64,000 nucleotides of DNA, from assembly GCF_045062745.1 (NCBI RefSeq), contig NZ_JBJGED010000038.1:4526-68525 (forward strand), written 5' to 3'. Below, piece after piece: positions 50,554 through 59,898 of the stretch. A program made the translations under genes and the position numbers. The notes beneath the pieces were generated by a model, which was not told where the DNA came from, ran no database searches, and was given only the letters and a program-made list of their open reading frames with translations. Position 1 is the first letter of the stretch. Each line of letters starts with the position of its first letter. This DNA comes from Paenibacillus_AA sp045062745. GTDB lineage: Bacteria > Bacillota > Bacilli > Paenibacillales > NBRC-103111.

Positions 50554-50952
50554 ATGACTACATTAGAGAAGCAAAACACGGACACGGTGACGGCATTTAT
50601 CGAGGCCTTTTGGAATGGGGGCGATATGGACAGCGTGGATCGCTACTTGTCCGCCGATTATCAAGAGCTCGCGTATCAGTCCAAGGAAGGGCTGAAGCAG
50701 TTCGCCGGCAAAATCTTGGATGCCTTCCCCGACAAACGGTACACGGTGGAAGACATTTTCGCCCAAGGCGACAAGGTGCTTGTACGCATGACGGTGCGCG
50801 GCACGCATCAGGGTGTTTTTTTCGGCAACGCCCCTACGGGGAAAAAGATCGACGTCACGCTCTATCGCCAATATCGCGTCGTGGATGGCAAGATTGCCGT
50901 ACACCGCGGCTGGATTGATATGGTGACCATGTGGAGCCAGCTTAAGGGTTGA
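50554..50952 (+). CDS. SnoaL/ester-cyclase-like protein
   Basis: The 132-residue protein has a complete SnoaL-like fold: TVTAFIEAFWNGGDMDSVDRYLS, AFPDKRYTVEDIFAQGDKVLVRMTVRGTHQG, KKIDVTLYRQYRVVDGKIAVHRGWIDM. Members act on polyketide-like or other small molecules, many without known substrate. AAAGGAGAGG lies before the ATG. It lies 21 bases after the shortened paralogue in one operon. Ends in a strong terminator. Confidence 0.8.
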   Translation: MTTLEKQNTDTVTAFIEAFWNGGDMDSVDRYLSADYQELAYQSKEGLKQFAGKILDAFPDKRYTVEDIFAQGDKVLVRMTVRGTHQGVFFGNAPTGKKIDVTLYRQYRVVDGKIAVHRGWIDMVTMWSQLKG

Positions 50953-50962
50953 ATACGGAGAA

Positions 50963-50992
50963 GAGCCGCCCCCGAGGGCGGCTTATTTTTTT
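50963..50992. terminator. Bidirectional terminator after the SnoaL genes
   Basis: AGCCGCCC-CCGA-GGGCGGCT with a long T tract. The last bases overlap the stop codon of the minus-strand gene. Confidence 0.85.
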
Positions 50993-51428
50993 AGCGGAAC
51001 GCGATCGCACCAAGCGAATCGACGACTGCCGTCGCCTGCAGGATCTCCCGGAAGAACGCTAAGGGCACATACATCGTCCCGCCCCCATTCGTAGCCGCCC
51101 CATTCAGCGACACCGGCTCCATGCTGTTGTAGAAGTAGGCGTCCTTGTCTTCATACACGGTAGTAAAGCGATCGCCTTTCACCAAATTCACGGAATGGGT
51201 CTCATCGTTCCAGGTGAGCTGGAAGCCTAAAGCTTCGGCAACGACACGGAGCGGCACCATCGTCGTACCTAGCTCGTTCTTATAGCTTTGATACGACTCG
51301 ACTACCACGGCCGGTTTCTCCTGCTCCGGCGCCGGGTTCACGTCGGCCCAGGCGATTTGGGCGGTCAGTGCGAATCCGGCCATGCTGGCGATGAGCAACT
51401 GAATCGTTTTTTTCATGGTTCTTTTCAT
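50991..51428 (-). CDS. Secreted copper-amine-oxidase N-like domain protein
   Basis: The 145-residue product has a signal peptide (cleavage near QIAWAD) and one copper amine oxidase N-terminal-like domain (TTMVPLRVVAEALGFQLTWNDETHSVNLVKG, then MYVPLAFFREILQA). This domain is common in Paenibacillus wall-associated proteins and is not catalytic. AAGGAGGC lies about ten bases before the ATG at 51428. Single gene; the last codons overlap the shared terminator. Confidence 0.85.
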   Translation of the reverse strand: MKRTMKKTIQLLIASMAGFALTAQIAWADVNPAPEQEKPAVVVESYQSYKNELGTTMVPLRVVAEALGFQLTWNDETHSVNLVKGDRFTTVYEDKDAYFYNSMEPVSLNGAATNGGGTMYVPLAFFREILQATAVVDSLGAIAFR

Positions 51429-51578
51429 GATACCTGCCTCCTTAGATACTAGATTTGGGTTGGACTCCACTTCGATCACAGCAGCGACCAAGGGTCCAGC
51501 TAGGAACTAATACACCAGATTCCGGAGAGATGAAACGATCTGGATTCAGGTGCAACGAATATGCAGGTCACAACTTTT

Positions 51579-51607
51579 TTGTCACGTTATATGTTACGTA
51601 GTGTTAT
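51579..51607 (+). promoter_or_regulatory. Promoter of the IclR gene with AT-rich repeats
   Basis: TTGTCA (51579-51584), 17 bases, TGTTAT (51602-51607). A run of AT-rich half-sites (TTATATTGTGATATATTTTGTATATATGTG region, from 51604) just downstream could bind the IclR protein itself. Confidence 0.5.
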
Positions 51608-51665
51608 ATTGTGATATATTTTGTATATATGTGAGACTAACGAATGGAAACGGAGTGATAGCGGA

Positions 51666-52460
51666 ATGATCGATCGGCAAGAACTCTCCGACAAGGAATC
51701 CCCCTACTACAAAATCCAATCGGTGGATCGTACGCTGCAAATCCTCAAATGCTTCATCCTCGAGAAGCGCGCCCTCGGCGTCAGCGAGATCGCCCGCATG
51801 CTTGGCCTGAACCGGAGCGCGGTGCATCGCTTCCTCCTCACGCTGAAGGACCACGGGTTCGTCGAGCAGCTGAAGGATTCGGACCGCTACCTCATCGGCC
51901 CTACGGCGTTCGAGCTGGGCTCGGTGTACACGAACTCCACGGATCTGACCGTGGAAGGGAAGAAGGTGCTGGCCGAGCTCGTACGACAGACCGGGTACCT
52001 CGCCCACCTGGCCATCCTGGACCGGGACAGTGTCCTGTACTTGATTAACGTAGAGCCGGACCATCAGCAGTATTTGTTCGGCGCGGTCGGACAGCGAAGG
52101 GTCATCTACAACACCGGCCTCGGCAAGAGCCTCACCGCTTGGCTGCCCGAGTCCCAAGTCCGGGAGATTCTGAAGGACTGCCCGTTCGAGAAGGTGACGC
52201 CGCATACGATCGGCTCGCTGGAGGAGTTCCTTCGGGAGCTCGAGGAGGTCCGGCGGGTCGGCTACGCCGTAGACCGCGAGGAAGCCCAGATCGGGGCGCA
52301 ATGCGTCTCGGCGCCGGTGATCGGCAAACGAGGCGAAGTGGTGGCGGCGATCAGCGTCAGCGGGTTCGGCATCTCGGAAGCCAAGCTGCAGGAGCTGAGC
52401 CTTGTCGTCCGCAGCAGCGCCGCGCAATTGAGCCGGAGAATGGGGCACTCGGAACGATAA
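51666..52460 (+). CDS. IclR-family regulator
   Basis: The 264-residue protein has the IclR winged helix (SVDRTLQILKCFILEKRALGVSEIARMLGLNRSAVHRFLLTLKDHGFVE) and the IclR effector domain (GYLAHLAILDRDSVLYLINVEP, NTGLGKSLTAWLP, GYAVDREEAQIGAQCVSAPVIGKRGEVVAAISVSG). The ATG at 51666 follows CGGAGTGA. Members sense small metabolites and control catabolic operons. It lies upstream of the regulator, importer and dehydrogenase/aldolase genes, so it probably controls this long cluster. Confidence 0.9.
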   Translation: MIDRQELSDKESPYYKIQSVDRTLQILKCFILEKRALGVSEIARMLGLNRSAVHRFLLTLKDHGFVEQLKDSDRYLIGPTAFELGSVYTNSTDLTVEGKKVLAELVRQTGYLAHLAILDRDSVLYLINVEPDHQQYLFGAVGQRRVIYNTGLGKSLTAWLPESQVREILKDCPFEKVTPHTIGSLEEFLRELEEVRRVGYAVDREEAQIGAQCVSAPVIGKRGEVVAAISVSGFGISEAKLQELSLVVRSSAAQLSRRMGHSER

Positions 52461-52485
52461 TTGACAAAAGGGGGGTACGAGTCCC

Positions 52486-54771
52486 ATGAACAGGCTTATC
52501 GTCGGGTTCCATAACCTGAAGCTCGTCAAGAAGCTATGGCTGAGCTTCGCATTCGTGGCGCTGGTTACGCTCATCACCTTCGCGCTCCTGTCCTCCACCT
52601 TCATCCGCAACATGATCGTGCAGCGGGAGGGCGGCATGATCCAGCAGCGGATCGAGACGTACGCCGGCAGCTTGGACAGCTACTTGAAGAGCATCGAGAA
52701 GGCGTCCCAGCTGCTCATCTACAGCCCGGTCGTGCAGGAGCGGCTCATGAGCAACATGAATCTGTTGAGCGGCGAAGAACGGATCCGCGCCTATACCGAG
52801 GTGTTCGCGCAAATTCGGCAGATGTGGGACAACGTCTATAACATCAGCGGCATTTATCTCGTCGACCGTTACCAGAACGTGTTCGATACGAACGTCAGCA
52901 TGGCGATGGCCCCGAGCTACCTCACGAGCGAGAATTTCGTCAAGCAAGGCTGGTATGACCTGGCCCAAAAATCGGGCGGCGCTCCTTACTGGTCCTTCGT
53001 CAAGTGGAAGGGCAACGAGATGTCGGTGCTGCTGTTCAAGGCGATCTACAACAAGACGGATTTGTCCTTGCTCGGCTATCTGGTCGTCGCCGTCTCGCCT
53101 CAAATTTTCGATACGTTCCTGGCGTCCTCCAACATATCCGAAGGGGTGAGCGGCGTCGTCGACACGAACGGCAACGCTTACACGACCGGAGGCAACGACA
53201 GCGGCATCGCCAAGCAGATCGACACCCGCCGGCTGCCGGGGGACAAAGGCTACATTACTTACGGTTATGAAGGCGCTTCCTATATGGTGGCCTACACCAA
53301 GTACCCGCTCACGAACTGGGTGTTCATGAATGCGGTGAAGACGGACGTGCTGTTGAAGGATCTCGGCCGGGTCAACATGCTCTGGATCCTATTCTCGGGG
53401 CTCTCCCTCCTGATCATGCTCATCGTCTCCACCATGATCGCCCGCACCATCTCCATGCCGATCCGCAAAATGGTGAAGCTGATCCGCGACGTGGAGCGGG
53501 GGAACCTGATGGCGAAGTTCCAGGCCCAGTACAAGGACGAATTCGGCTTCCTGGGCGTCGCCTACAACAACATGATCGACAAGATCCGGGAGGGCGTGCC
53601 TCTGCTGCGGGAGAAGTTCATCCGCTCGCTGCTCGAGCGCAATATGGATGCTCAGGAGCTAAAGGATTATGAGCGGAAGCTGGATTTCCGGTTCGCGCAC
53701 AGCCGGTTCCAGGTGGCGCTCCTGTATATGCATGGCTCGCCCCCGGAGCAGGCAGTGTCCGAAGCGGAGGCGCTGCTGTTGAAGCTGGAGCCGGAGCCGG
53801 GGAGCGCAATGCCCGGGAACCTCGAGCTGGGCCGCACCGTGCTGTCGGCATCGCTGTCCGCCAACCAATATTGCCTGATCTTCAACGGCCCGACGGACAT
53901 GGCGATTGAGACGCTGGACGCGCTCCTGTCCCGTCTGCGTGAGCTGGGGTTGAACGCCTACGCCTTCGTCGGAAATGCGTACGACGATATGAACTTCGTC
54001 AAGACGTCATATGAGGAAGCGAAAACGCTCATGAAGTATACGGTGCGGGACCGGATGGACGATGACGTGACGGTATACCGGACCGGCGATGCGCAGGAGA
54101 CGCAGTATCCGGAGTCGTTCGAGAACCGGCTCGTGTTCTATATTGACGAAGGCGACTATGCCCAATGTGAGGCGGTCATGCAGGAGCTGATGGAATTCGC
54201 GAAGGCGAACCACCTGGCGCCGCACATCCTCACAACGTTCCTCGCGGCCATGTATCACTACGTCTACAAGCAAAGCATGAAGTACGGCAGCCTGGGCGAT
54301 ACTACGGCTCACGATTGGTTCCGCAACCTGGACGCCCGCCTCGCCGCCGAGCCGCTCGAGCGGAATTGCCGGGATTTCCTGCGCCTCCTGGCCGAGCATT
54401 TCGAAGCGGCTCCGAGCCGACACAAGGCGAAGAGCACGAACGTCATCCGTTCGATCGAGATGATCCTCAGCCGCTATCACGACCCGGAGCTGAGCGTCGA
54501 CTATATGGCCCGCCAGCTCGGCTTGACCGCGAATTATTTCAGCCAGTTGTTCAAGAAGGAAGTGGGCGTCGGCTTTGTCGAGTACGTGGGCACCGTCCGG
54601 TTGGAGGAGGCCAAGCGGCAGCTGTCGGATACGAACAACAAAGTGAAGGAAGTCGCAGGCAGCGTCGGGTTCGTCGATCCGCACTATTTCGGCATTTGGT
54701 TCAAGGAGAATACCGGGCTGTCCCCGTCGCAATACCGCAAGCGAACATGGATTCATCAGCAAGAAGCATAA
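52486..54771 (+). CDS. Membrane-bound AraC-type regulator, second
   Basis: The 761-residue protein has a helix at about 15-37, an extracellular Cache-like sensor, a second helix (about 295-318) followed by a HAMP-like segment (ISMPIRKMVKLIRDVERGNLMAKFQ), a long cytoplasmic part, and a C-terminal AraC double helix-turn-helix (about 655-755: LSVDYMARQLGLTANYFSQLFKKE and VKEVAGSVGFVDPHYFGIWFKENTGLSPSQYR). Same architecture as the gene at 22530. AAGGGGGG is about 8 bases before the ATG. It lies 25 bases after the IclR gene, probably in one operon. Confidence 0.88.
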   Translation: MNRLIVGFHNLKLVKKLWLSFAFVALVTLITFALLSSTFIRNMIVQREGGMIQQRIETYAGSLDSYLKSIEKASQLLIYSPVVQERLMSNMNLLSGEERIRAYTEVFAQIRQMWDNVYNISGIYLVDRYQNVFDTNVSMAMAPSYLTSENFVKQGWYDLAQKSGGAPYWSFVKWKGNEMSVLLFKAIYNKTDLSLLGYLVVAVSPQIFDTFLASSNISEGVSGVVDTNGNAYTTGGNDSGIAKQIDTRRLPGDKGYITYGYEGASYMVAYTKYPLTNWVFMNAVKTDVLLKDLGRVNMLWILFSGLSLLIMLIVSTMIARTISMPIRKMVKLIRDVERGNLMAKFQAQYKDEFGFLGVAYNNMIDKIREGVPLLREKFIRSLLERNMDAQELKDYERKLDFRFAHSRFQVALLYMHGSPPEQAVSEAEALLLKLEPEPGSAMPGNLELGRTVLSASLSANQYCLIFNGPTDMAIETLDALLSRLRELGLNAYAFVGNAYDDMNFVKTSYEEAKTLMKYTVRDRMDDDVTVYRTGDAQETQYPESFENRLVFYIDEGDYAQCEAVMQELMEFAKANHLAPHILTTFLAAMYHYVYKQSMKYGSLGDTTAHDWFRNLDARLAAEPLERNCRDFLRLLAEHFEAAPSRHKAKSTNVIRSIEMILSRYHDPELSVDYMARQLGLTANYFSQLFKKEVGVGFVEYVGTVRLEEAKRQLSDTNNKVKEVAGSVGFVDPHYFGIWFKENTGLSPSQYRKRTWIHQQEA

Positions 54772-54898
54772 GCGAAAAAAGGTTAAAAATCTTAGGAACC
54801 GGTCTAAAATCCCTCATCGGAAGGCGAATCGTAGGAATCCACCCGAATCCCGCCATATTTCACCTAGTCGTCCTCGGAGAACGCGTGATACCGTGTTC

Positions 54899-54914
54899 AT
54901 GTAAACGCTTGCGG
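54899..54914 (+). promoter_or_regulatory. Candidate cre site (CcpA)
   Basis: ATGTAAACGCTTGCGG matches the catabolite-response consensus WTGNAANCGNWNNCW at 14 of 15 positions. It lies 70 bases before the binding-protein start codon, in the 212-base gap after the AraC-type regulator. Confidence 0.5.
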
Positions 54915-54983
54915 GCCACGACAGTCATCCCAGCCAGCCGCAGGTGGTCGCATAACTCACTCAAAAAGGGAGGAACAAGCCAG

Positions 54984-56429
54984 ATGATGACCCAACCGGT
55001 CAAAAAAATCGCGAGCCCCCGTACATGGGGCACCCTGCTGCTCTCGGTCGCCCTGGCGGGCTCCGTAATCGGCTGCAGCAGCTCGAACGAGAAGCCGGCC
55101 GCCAGCTCCACGCCTGCCGGTTCGTCCGCGCCGTCCGCCACCACTTCGGCGAAGCCGGGAGAGCTGAACAAGGACGAGAAGGTCGAGCTCACCCTGTGGT
55201 CGACGCCGACCGGCACGCTGCCCGGTCAACAGCCGGGCGATTGGATCAAAAACGATCTGATCAAGGAATGGAACAAGGTGTATCCGAACGCGAAGATCAA
55301 CGTAGAGATGGTGCCGTTCGAGGGCGTGAACGAGAAGGTGACGACCGCAATCGCCTCCAAGACGACGCCGGACATTCTGTTCGATTACCCGGGCCGCACG
55401 CTCGCCTACGGGCAGATGAACGCCCTCGCGCCTCTCGACGACGCGATTCCGGCGGATTTGCTCGCACAAGTGAAGAAGAACCCCGACGTCATGAAGATGG
55501 TAGCCGTCAACGGCAATATCGTCACGATGCCGTTCTCGTCGACGTTGGTCGCCCTCATTCTGGACAAATCGATCTGGAAGGAAGCGGGCGCGGAGAACCT
55601 GCTGCCGAAGGACGAGTTCCGCACATGGACGCCGGAGGAATTCAAGGCCGCGCTCAAGGCGGTGGCCAATAAGGACAAGGGCGTTTATGGCTTGACGGCC
55701 TTCGCGCTGAACGAGCAAGGCGACCAGTTGTATTACAACACGATCACCGCGTTCGGGGCGAAGCTGTTCAATGCGGATTACACCAAGTACACGGCCGCCG
55801 ACACGCCGGAGGGAGAGCAGGCGCTGGCGTTCTTCCAATCGCTCGTGGACGAAGGACTCGTCACCCCGCATCCGGAGACGATCTCCTCGGTCAATGCGCT
55901 CGACTATTGGAAGCAAAAGAAGAACGGTATGGTCGTAGGCACCGCGGCACACGCCGAGATCGTGACGAGCGGCTTGAAGGACGGCAGTGTGGTCGGGCCG
56001 CATGAGTACATGTATGTCAATTACCCGTCGCCGAAGAAGGGCCAATCGGCGCTGAAAATGGAGACCGGCTTCGGGGTCGTCTTCAAGAAGAACGATCCGG
56101 TCAAAGAGAAATGGGCGAAGCGCTTCCTGTACTGGGCGCAAGTCGAGAGCGGCGTCTATGCGACCGCGAGCAAAGTGTTCAACCCGTTCGGTCCGGCGCC
56201 GGAATGGACCAAGAGCGATCCGGAGCTGCAATTCCTGGCGAAGCTCGCGACGAAGGCGAAGGATTGGCCGATCGTCGATCCGGGCTTCGGGATCAAGGGG
56301 TATCCGGAGATGCGGGCCGCCATGTTCCCGGAGATGCAGAAGATGTTCATCAAGGACTCGACGCCTAAGCAGACAATCGACAACATTTCCAAGAAGTTCA
56401 ACGACGTAATCAAAAAATACACCAAGTAG
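54984..56429 (+). CDS. Sugar-binding lipoprotein of the third ABC importer
   Basis: The 481-residue product has a signal peptide with lipobox SVIGC, a Ser/Ala/Pro linker and a family 1 solute-binding fold (VELTLWSTPTGTLPGQQPGD start; MVGTAAHAEIV-type hinge; MRAAMFPEMQKMFI end). AAAGGGAGGA is ten bases before the ATG at 54984; the longer frame upstream is a shadow of the AraC gene. It is followed by two MalF/MalG-type permease genes. A cre-like site upstream suggests catabolite repression. The substrate is unknown; the downstream enzymes suggest a monosaccharide or sugar acid. Confidence 0.88.
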   Translation: MMTQPVKKIASPRTWGTLLLSVALAGSVIGCSSSNEKPAASSTPAGSSAPSATTSAKPGELNKDEKVELTLWSTPTGTLPGQQPGDWIKNDLIKEWNKVYPNAKINVEMVPFEGVNEKVTTAIASKTTPDILFDYPGRTLAYGQMNALAPLDDAIPADLLAQVKKNPDVMKMVAVNGNIVTMPFSSTLVALILDKSIWKEAGAENLLPKDEFRTWTPEEFKAALKAVANKDKGVYGLTAFALNEQGDQLYYNTITAFGAKLFNADYTKYTAADTPEGEQALAFFQSLVDEGLVTPHPETISSVNALDYWKQKKNGMVVGTAAHAEIVTSGLKDGSVVGPHEYMYVNYPSPKKGQSALKMETGFGVVFKKNDPVKEKWAKRFLYWAQVESGVYATASKVFNPFGPAPEWTKSDPELQFLAKLATKAKDWPIVDPGFGIKGYPEMRAAMFPEMQKMFIKDSTPKQTIDNISKKFNDVIKKYTK

Positions 56430-56524
56430 CAGCAGATTGGGCGGCGGGGCACGACCCTCCAAGCGGACCGGACCGCCGCCTCTCCCTGCATCCGGCCGAC
56501 AGCCTAGCGGAAAGGAGCATGACT

Positions 56525-57412
56525 ATGAGACCGAAACGAATGGGACGCTTGCAGTTGAGCCGGGAAATAAACGGTTGGCTGTTCGTGGCGCCCATGCTGG
56601 TGTTCTTCCTTGCCTTCGTCGTTTACCCGATCGGATCCTCCATTAAATCCAGCTTGTACGGCTTCGACTATACCGAGTACTACTGGACCGGCTTCGGCAA
56701 TTACGTCACGATTTTTCAAGATGAGCTGTTTCGCAAGGCGATCCGCAATACGCTTACGTTCGTCATCTGCCTCGTGCCGGCGGTTACGGTGCTATCCCTC
56801 ATCCTGTCGGTCATGATCCACAACCAATCGAACAAAATGCAGTCGTTTCTCAAAGCGACCTTCTATATACCGGGTGTTACTTCGCTCGTCAGCATCGCCA
56901 TGGTATGGGAGTACATCTACAACAACCAGTTCGGGCTGATCAATTATGTGCTCAAGTCTATAGGCCTGCAGCCGGTCAACATGCTTGGGGTCGATTGGGC
57001 GTACTTCGCGATCACCCTCATTCTGATTACGACGTCGATCGGCAGCTCGATCGTCGTCTTCACCGCGGCGCTGAACGGCATCCCGGCCGATCTGTACGAG
57101 TCGGCTTCCCTCGATGGAGCGAGGAAGCTCCGATCGTTTTTCTCGATCACGCTGCCGATGCTGAAGCCGACGCTGCTCTATGTGGTCGTAACCGGGACGA
57201 TCGGAGCGTTCCAGATTTTCGCCATTATTCTGCTGATGACCGGGGGCGGACCGGCGTACAAGACGACGACGATCATGATGCTCATCTACCGAGAAGCGTT
57301 CGTGAACATGAACTTCGGCATCGCGAACGCCATGGGGATCGTGCTGTGCGTCATCATCTGCCTGATCGCGGTGCTCCAATTCCGCGTGTTTAAGTCCGAC
57401 GTGGAGTACTAG
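56525..57412 (+). CDS. Sugar ABC transporter permease (MalF type), third importer
   Basis: The 295-residue protein has six helices with an N-terminal GWLFVAPMLVFFLAFVVYPIG and the EAA loop DLYESASLDGARKLRSFFSITLP. It is the MalF/UgpA-like branch and differs from the LplB permeases of the other two importers. GAAAGGAGC lies eight bases before the ATG at 56525; the ATG at 56519 is too close. Pairs with the permease at 57449. Confidence 0.9.
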   Translation: MRPKRMGRLQLSREINGWLFVAPMLVFFLAFVVYPIGSSIKSSLYGFDYTEYYWTGFGNYVTIFQDELFRKAIRNTLTFVICLVPAVTVLSLILSVMIHNQSNKMQSFLKATFYIPGVTSLVSIAMVWEYIYNNQFGLINYVLKSIGLQPVNMLGVDWAYFAITLILITTSIGSSIVVFTAALNGIPADLYESASLDGARKLRSFFSITLPMLKPTLLYVVVTGTIGAFQIFAIILLMTGGGPAYKTTTIMMLIYREAFVNMNFGIANAMGIVLCVIICLIAVLQFRVFKSDVEY

Positions 57413-57448
57413 ACCATTGAAAGAACGAATGAAAGGGGCGACGCCTCC

Positions 57449-58279
57449 ATGCTGCTTAGAAAATTGCCTCTCTATACGGTGAACGCGATCCTGGCCGTCT
57501 TCGTGCTGTTCTTCCTGTGGCCGTTCTACTGGATGCTGACCGGGTCGGTCAAAGCGCTCAAGGTCGCCCTGCAAATTCCGCCGGAATGGTTTCCGGCTAA
57601 GCCCACATTAGCCAATTACCAGCTGCTGTTCAATAAATTCCCGGTGTGGCACTGGCTGTACAACAGCGTCTTCATCTCGGTGGTCGCTACATTGCTCGTG
57701 CTGACTACCAGCGCCATGGCGGCGTACGCCTTTTCCAAAATCCGGTTCAAAGGCTCCAAGTGGCTGTTCGCGGCGATGATCGCTTCCATGACGATTCCGC
57801 ACACGGTGCTGCTCATCCCGCTGTTCATGATGATGAACGACCTGCATCTGATCAATACACATTGGGGCGTGCTGCTGCCCATTGTGGGATGGCCGTTCGG
57901 CGTCTTCCTGCTGAAGCAGTTCATGCAGACGCTCCCGGGCGAGCTGATCGAAGCCGCGAAGATCGACGGGTGCAGCGAATGGCAGACGTTCCTCCGCGTC
58001 ATCCTCCCGCTGTCCAAGCCGGGACTCGGCGTGCTTGCCATCTTCACCTTCGTCAACTCCTGGAACGACTACGTCTGGCAGCTTATCGTGCTGAAGGACA
58101 TGAAGCATTTCACCCTGCCCGTGGGGGTCAAGGTGGCGCAGAAGGTGTCGGACCTCGAGATCAACTACGGTGTGGCGATGGCCGGGGCGGTGCTGGCGAC
58201 GCTGCCGGTGCTGGCGCTGTTCTTGTACTTTCAGAAGTATTTCACCAAGGGGATCACGATGGGGGCGCTGAAGGGGTAG
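57449..58279 (+). CDS. Sugar ABC transporter permease (MalG type), third importer
   Basis: The 276-residue protein has six helices and the EAA loop ELIEAAKIDGCSEWQTFLRVILPLSKPGLG. It completes the third importer. AAAGGGGC precedes the ATG by about 8 bases. No ATPase gene follows; instead a 370-base repeat-rich gap separates it from the dehydrogenase genes. Here too a shared ATPase is needed. Confidence 0.9.
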   Translation: MLLRKLPLYTVNAILAVFVLFFLWPFYWMLTGSVKALKVALQIPPEWFPAKPTLANYQLLFNKFPVWHWLYNSVFISVVATLLVLTTSAMAAYAFSKIRFKGSKWLFAAMIASMTIPHTVLLIPLFMMMNDLHLINTHWGVLLPIVGWPFGVFLLKQFMQTLPGELIEAAKIDGCSEWQTFLRVILPLSKPGLGVLAIFTFVNSWNDYVWQLIVLKDMKHFTLPVGVKVAQKVSDLEINYGVAMAGAVLATLPVLALFLYFQKYFTKGITMGALKG

Positions 58280-58309
58280 GGGATGGTGATGGGCCGCAGG
58301 CTTGTTAAT

Positions 58310-58510
58310 GAATCTAAACTAATAAGCCAAGTAAATTTACTAATTTTGTGCTTTCCCCCCCTGTTCCGGTCCTTTTGTAAAGCAAACTTAGCTATTAAGG
58401 CAAGTGGACTTAACTATTAACGAAGGTTTGCTTTACTATTCGATGGAAATGCCTGAAATGGGGCGGAAATAGTTAGTTTGGGCCGCTTATTTGTAAAGTT
58501 TGCCTAACAT
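58310..58510. repeat. Dispersed intergenic repeat type C, copy 2
   Basis: GTAAAGCAAAC (58377-58387) and GTTTGCTTTAC (58426-58436) form a perfect 11-base inverted repeat. The right-hand part, including GCTTATTTGTAAA (58485-58497), matches the repeat at 38399. The 58280-58651 gap otherwise shows only the ribosome site of the next gene. Confidence 0.55.
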
Positions 58511-58651
58511 ATTGGAGCGGCGCTCGGGAATAGGCGTGTAGTTGGCAGCGATGGGAGGGGGATCGACACCAACGCGACACCGATTCACGACTATATGACG
58601 CAGATGGACTCATGGATAGTCTGTGGAAGCTAAGAGAAGGGTGGGAGCGCA

Positions 58652-59881
58652 ATGCAGCAAGGGAGCATGTTAATATTTCCGCCGCGCAGCTTCGTGGGGC
58701 GGGGCGCCGCCGCGAGGCTGGCCGAGGAGGTGCGCCGCTACGAGGCCGAGCGCGTGCTGCTGATCGCCGATCCGGTGCTGGCGAAGCTCGGCGTGACCGA
58801 GCGGCTGGCCGAGCCGATCCGGCAAGGCGGCGCCCGCCTCGACGTATTCGCCGAGATCGAGCCGGAGCCGAGCCTGGCGCTGGCCGAGCGGCTCGTCGCC
58901 TATACGCGCGAAGGGCGCTACGACCTCGTCGTCGGGCTCGGCGGCGGGAGCGCGCTCGATCTGGCGAAGCTCGCCGCCGTGCTGAGCGCCCATGATGGGG
59001 CGGTGGCCGACTACTTGAACTTGACCGGCCACCGGCGGATCGAGCGGCGCGGGCTGCCCAAGCTGCTCGTGCCCACGACGTCCGGCACCGGCTCGGAGGT
59101 GACGAACATCGCCGTGCTCTCGCTCGCGCAGACGAAGGACGTGGTCGTCCACGAGTACTTGAGCGCGGATGCGGCGATTGTGGACGCCGAGCTGACGGTG
59201 TCGGTACCGCCGCGCGTGACGGCGGCGACCGGCATCGACGCGATGACGCACGCGATCGAGGCGTACTTGTCGGTGCACGCGTCTCCGACGAGCGATGCGC
59301 TGGCCTTGCATGCCGTCCGCCTGGCCGGCCGGTCGATCCGGCGGGCCGTGCGGGACGGGAGCGACATAGCCGCCCGCGAAGACATGAGCCAGGCGAGCTA
59401 TATCGCCGGGCTCGCGTTCTTCAACGCGGGCGTGGCGGGCGTGCATGCGCTGGCCTACCCGCTGGGCGGCCAGTTCCACGTGCCTCACGGCGAGGCGAAC
59501 GCGGCGCTGCTGCCGTACGTCATGGCGCGCATCGCGCCGGCTTGCGGCGGGCGCATGGGCGACCTGCTGCGTGCCCTGCAGGGTGACGGCGCGGACCCCG
59601 CGCCGGCAGCCGCGGCCAGCGCCGCCGAGGCCGCAGCCGGCGCCGAGGGCGCCGCGGGCGCGGGCGGGGCGGCGGACGCCTTCGTCGCCGCGCTGCACGA
59701 GCTGACGCGCGACGTCGGCCTGCCGGCCAGTCTGCGCGACTACGGGATCGGCGCGTCCCACCTGGACGCGCTGACCGAAGACGCGGGCCGCCAGACGCGG
59801 CTGCTCGCCCGCAGCCCGCTCGCCCTCGCACGGGCGGACATTCACGCCATCTACACGGCGGCCTGGCAAGGCCGGGCCTAG
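58652..59881 (+). CDS. Iron-containing alcohol dehydrogenase
   Basis: The 409-residue protein is a group III iron-dependent alcohol dehydrogenase: VVGLGGGSALDLAKLAAV (NAD loop), PTTSGTGSEVTN, and metal ligands in AAIVDAELTVSV (Asp), DAMTHAIEAYLS (His), and GVHALAYPLGGQFHVPHGEANAALLP (two His). Residues about 315-345 are an Ala/Gly/Glu/Pro-rich low-complexity insertion (PAAAASAAEAAAGAEG) that normal members lack, in a region of very high GC. It starts a catabolic set with the aldehyde dehydrogenase 18 bases downstream. Lactaldehyde or glycolaldehyde reduction is plausible. Confidence 0.87.
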   Translation: MQQGSMLIFPPRSFVGRGAAARLAEEVRRYEAERVLLIADPVLAKLGVTERLAEPIRQGGARLDVFAEIEPEPSLALAERLVAYTREGRYDLVVGLGGGSALDLAKLAAVLSAHDGAVADYLNLTGHRRIERRGLPKLLVPTTSGTGSEVTNIAVLSLAQTKDVVVHEYLSADAAIVDAELTVSVPPRVTAATGIDAMTHAIEAYLSVHASPTSDALALHAVRLAGRSIRRAVRDGSDIAAREDMSQASYIAGLAFFNAGVAGVHALAYPLGGQFHVPHGEANAALLPYVMARIAPACGGRMGDLLRALQGDGADPAPAAAASAAEAAAGAEGAAGAGGAADAFVAALHELTRDVGLPASLRDYGIGASHLDALTEDAGRQTRLLARSPLALARADIHAIYTAAWQGRA

Positions 59882-59898
59882 AGGAGGACACGACTACG

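Noticed and set aside
54957..56462. Long minus-strand open frame (501 codons) opposite the third binding protein
   Set aside because: High-GC shadow with Arg/Leu/His-rich, domainless sequence; the plus strand holds a clear lipoprotein gene.
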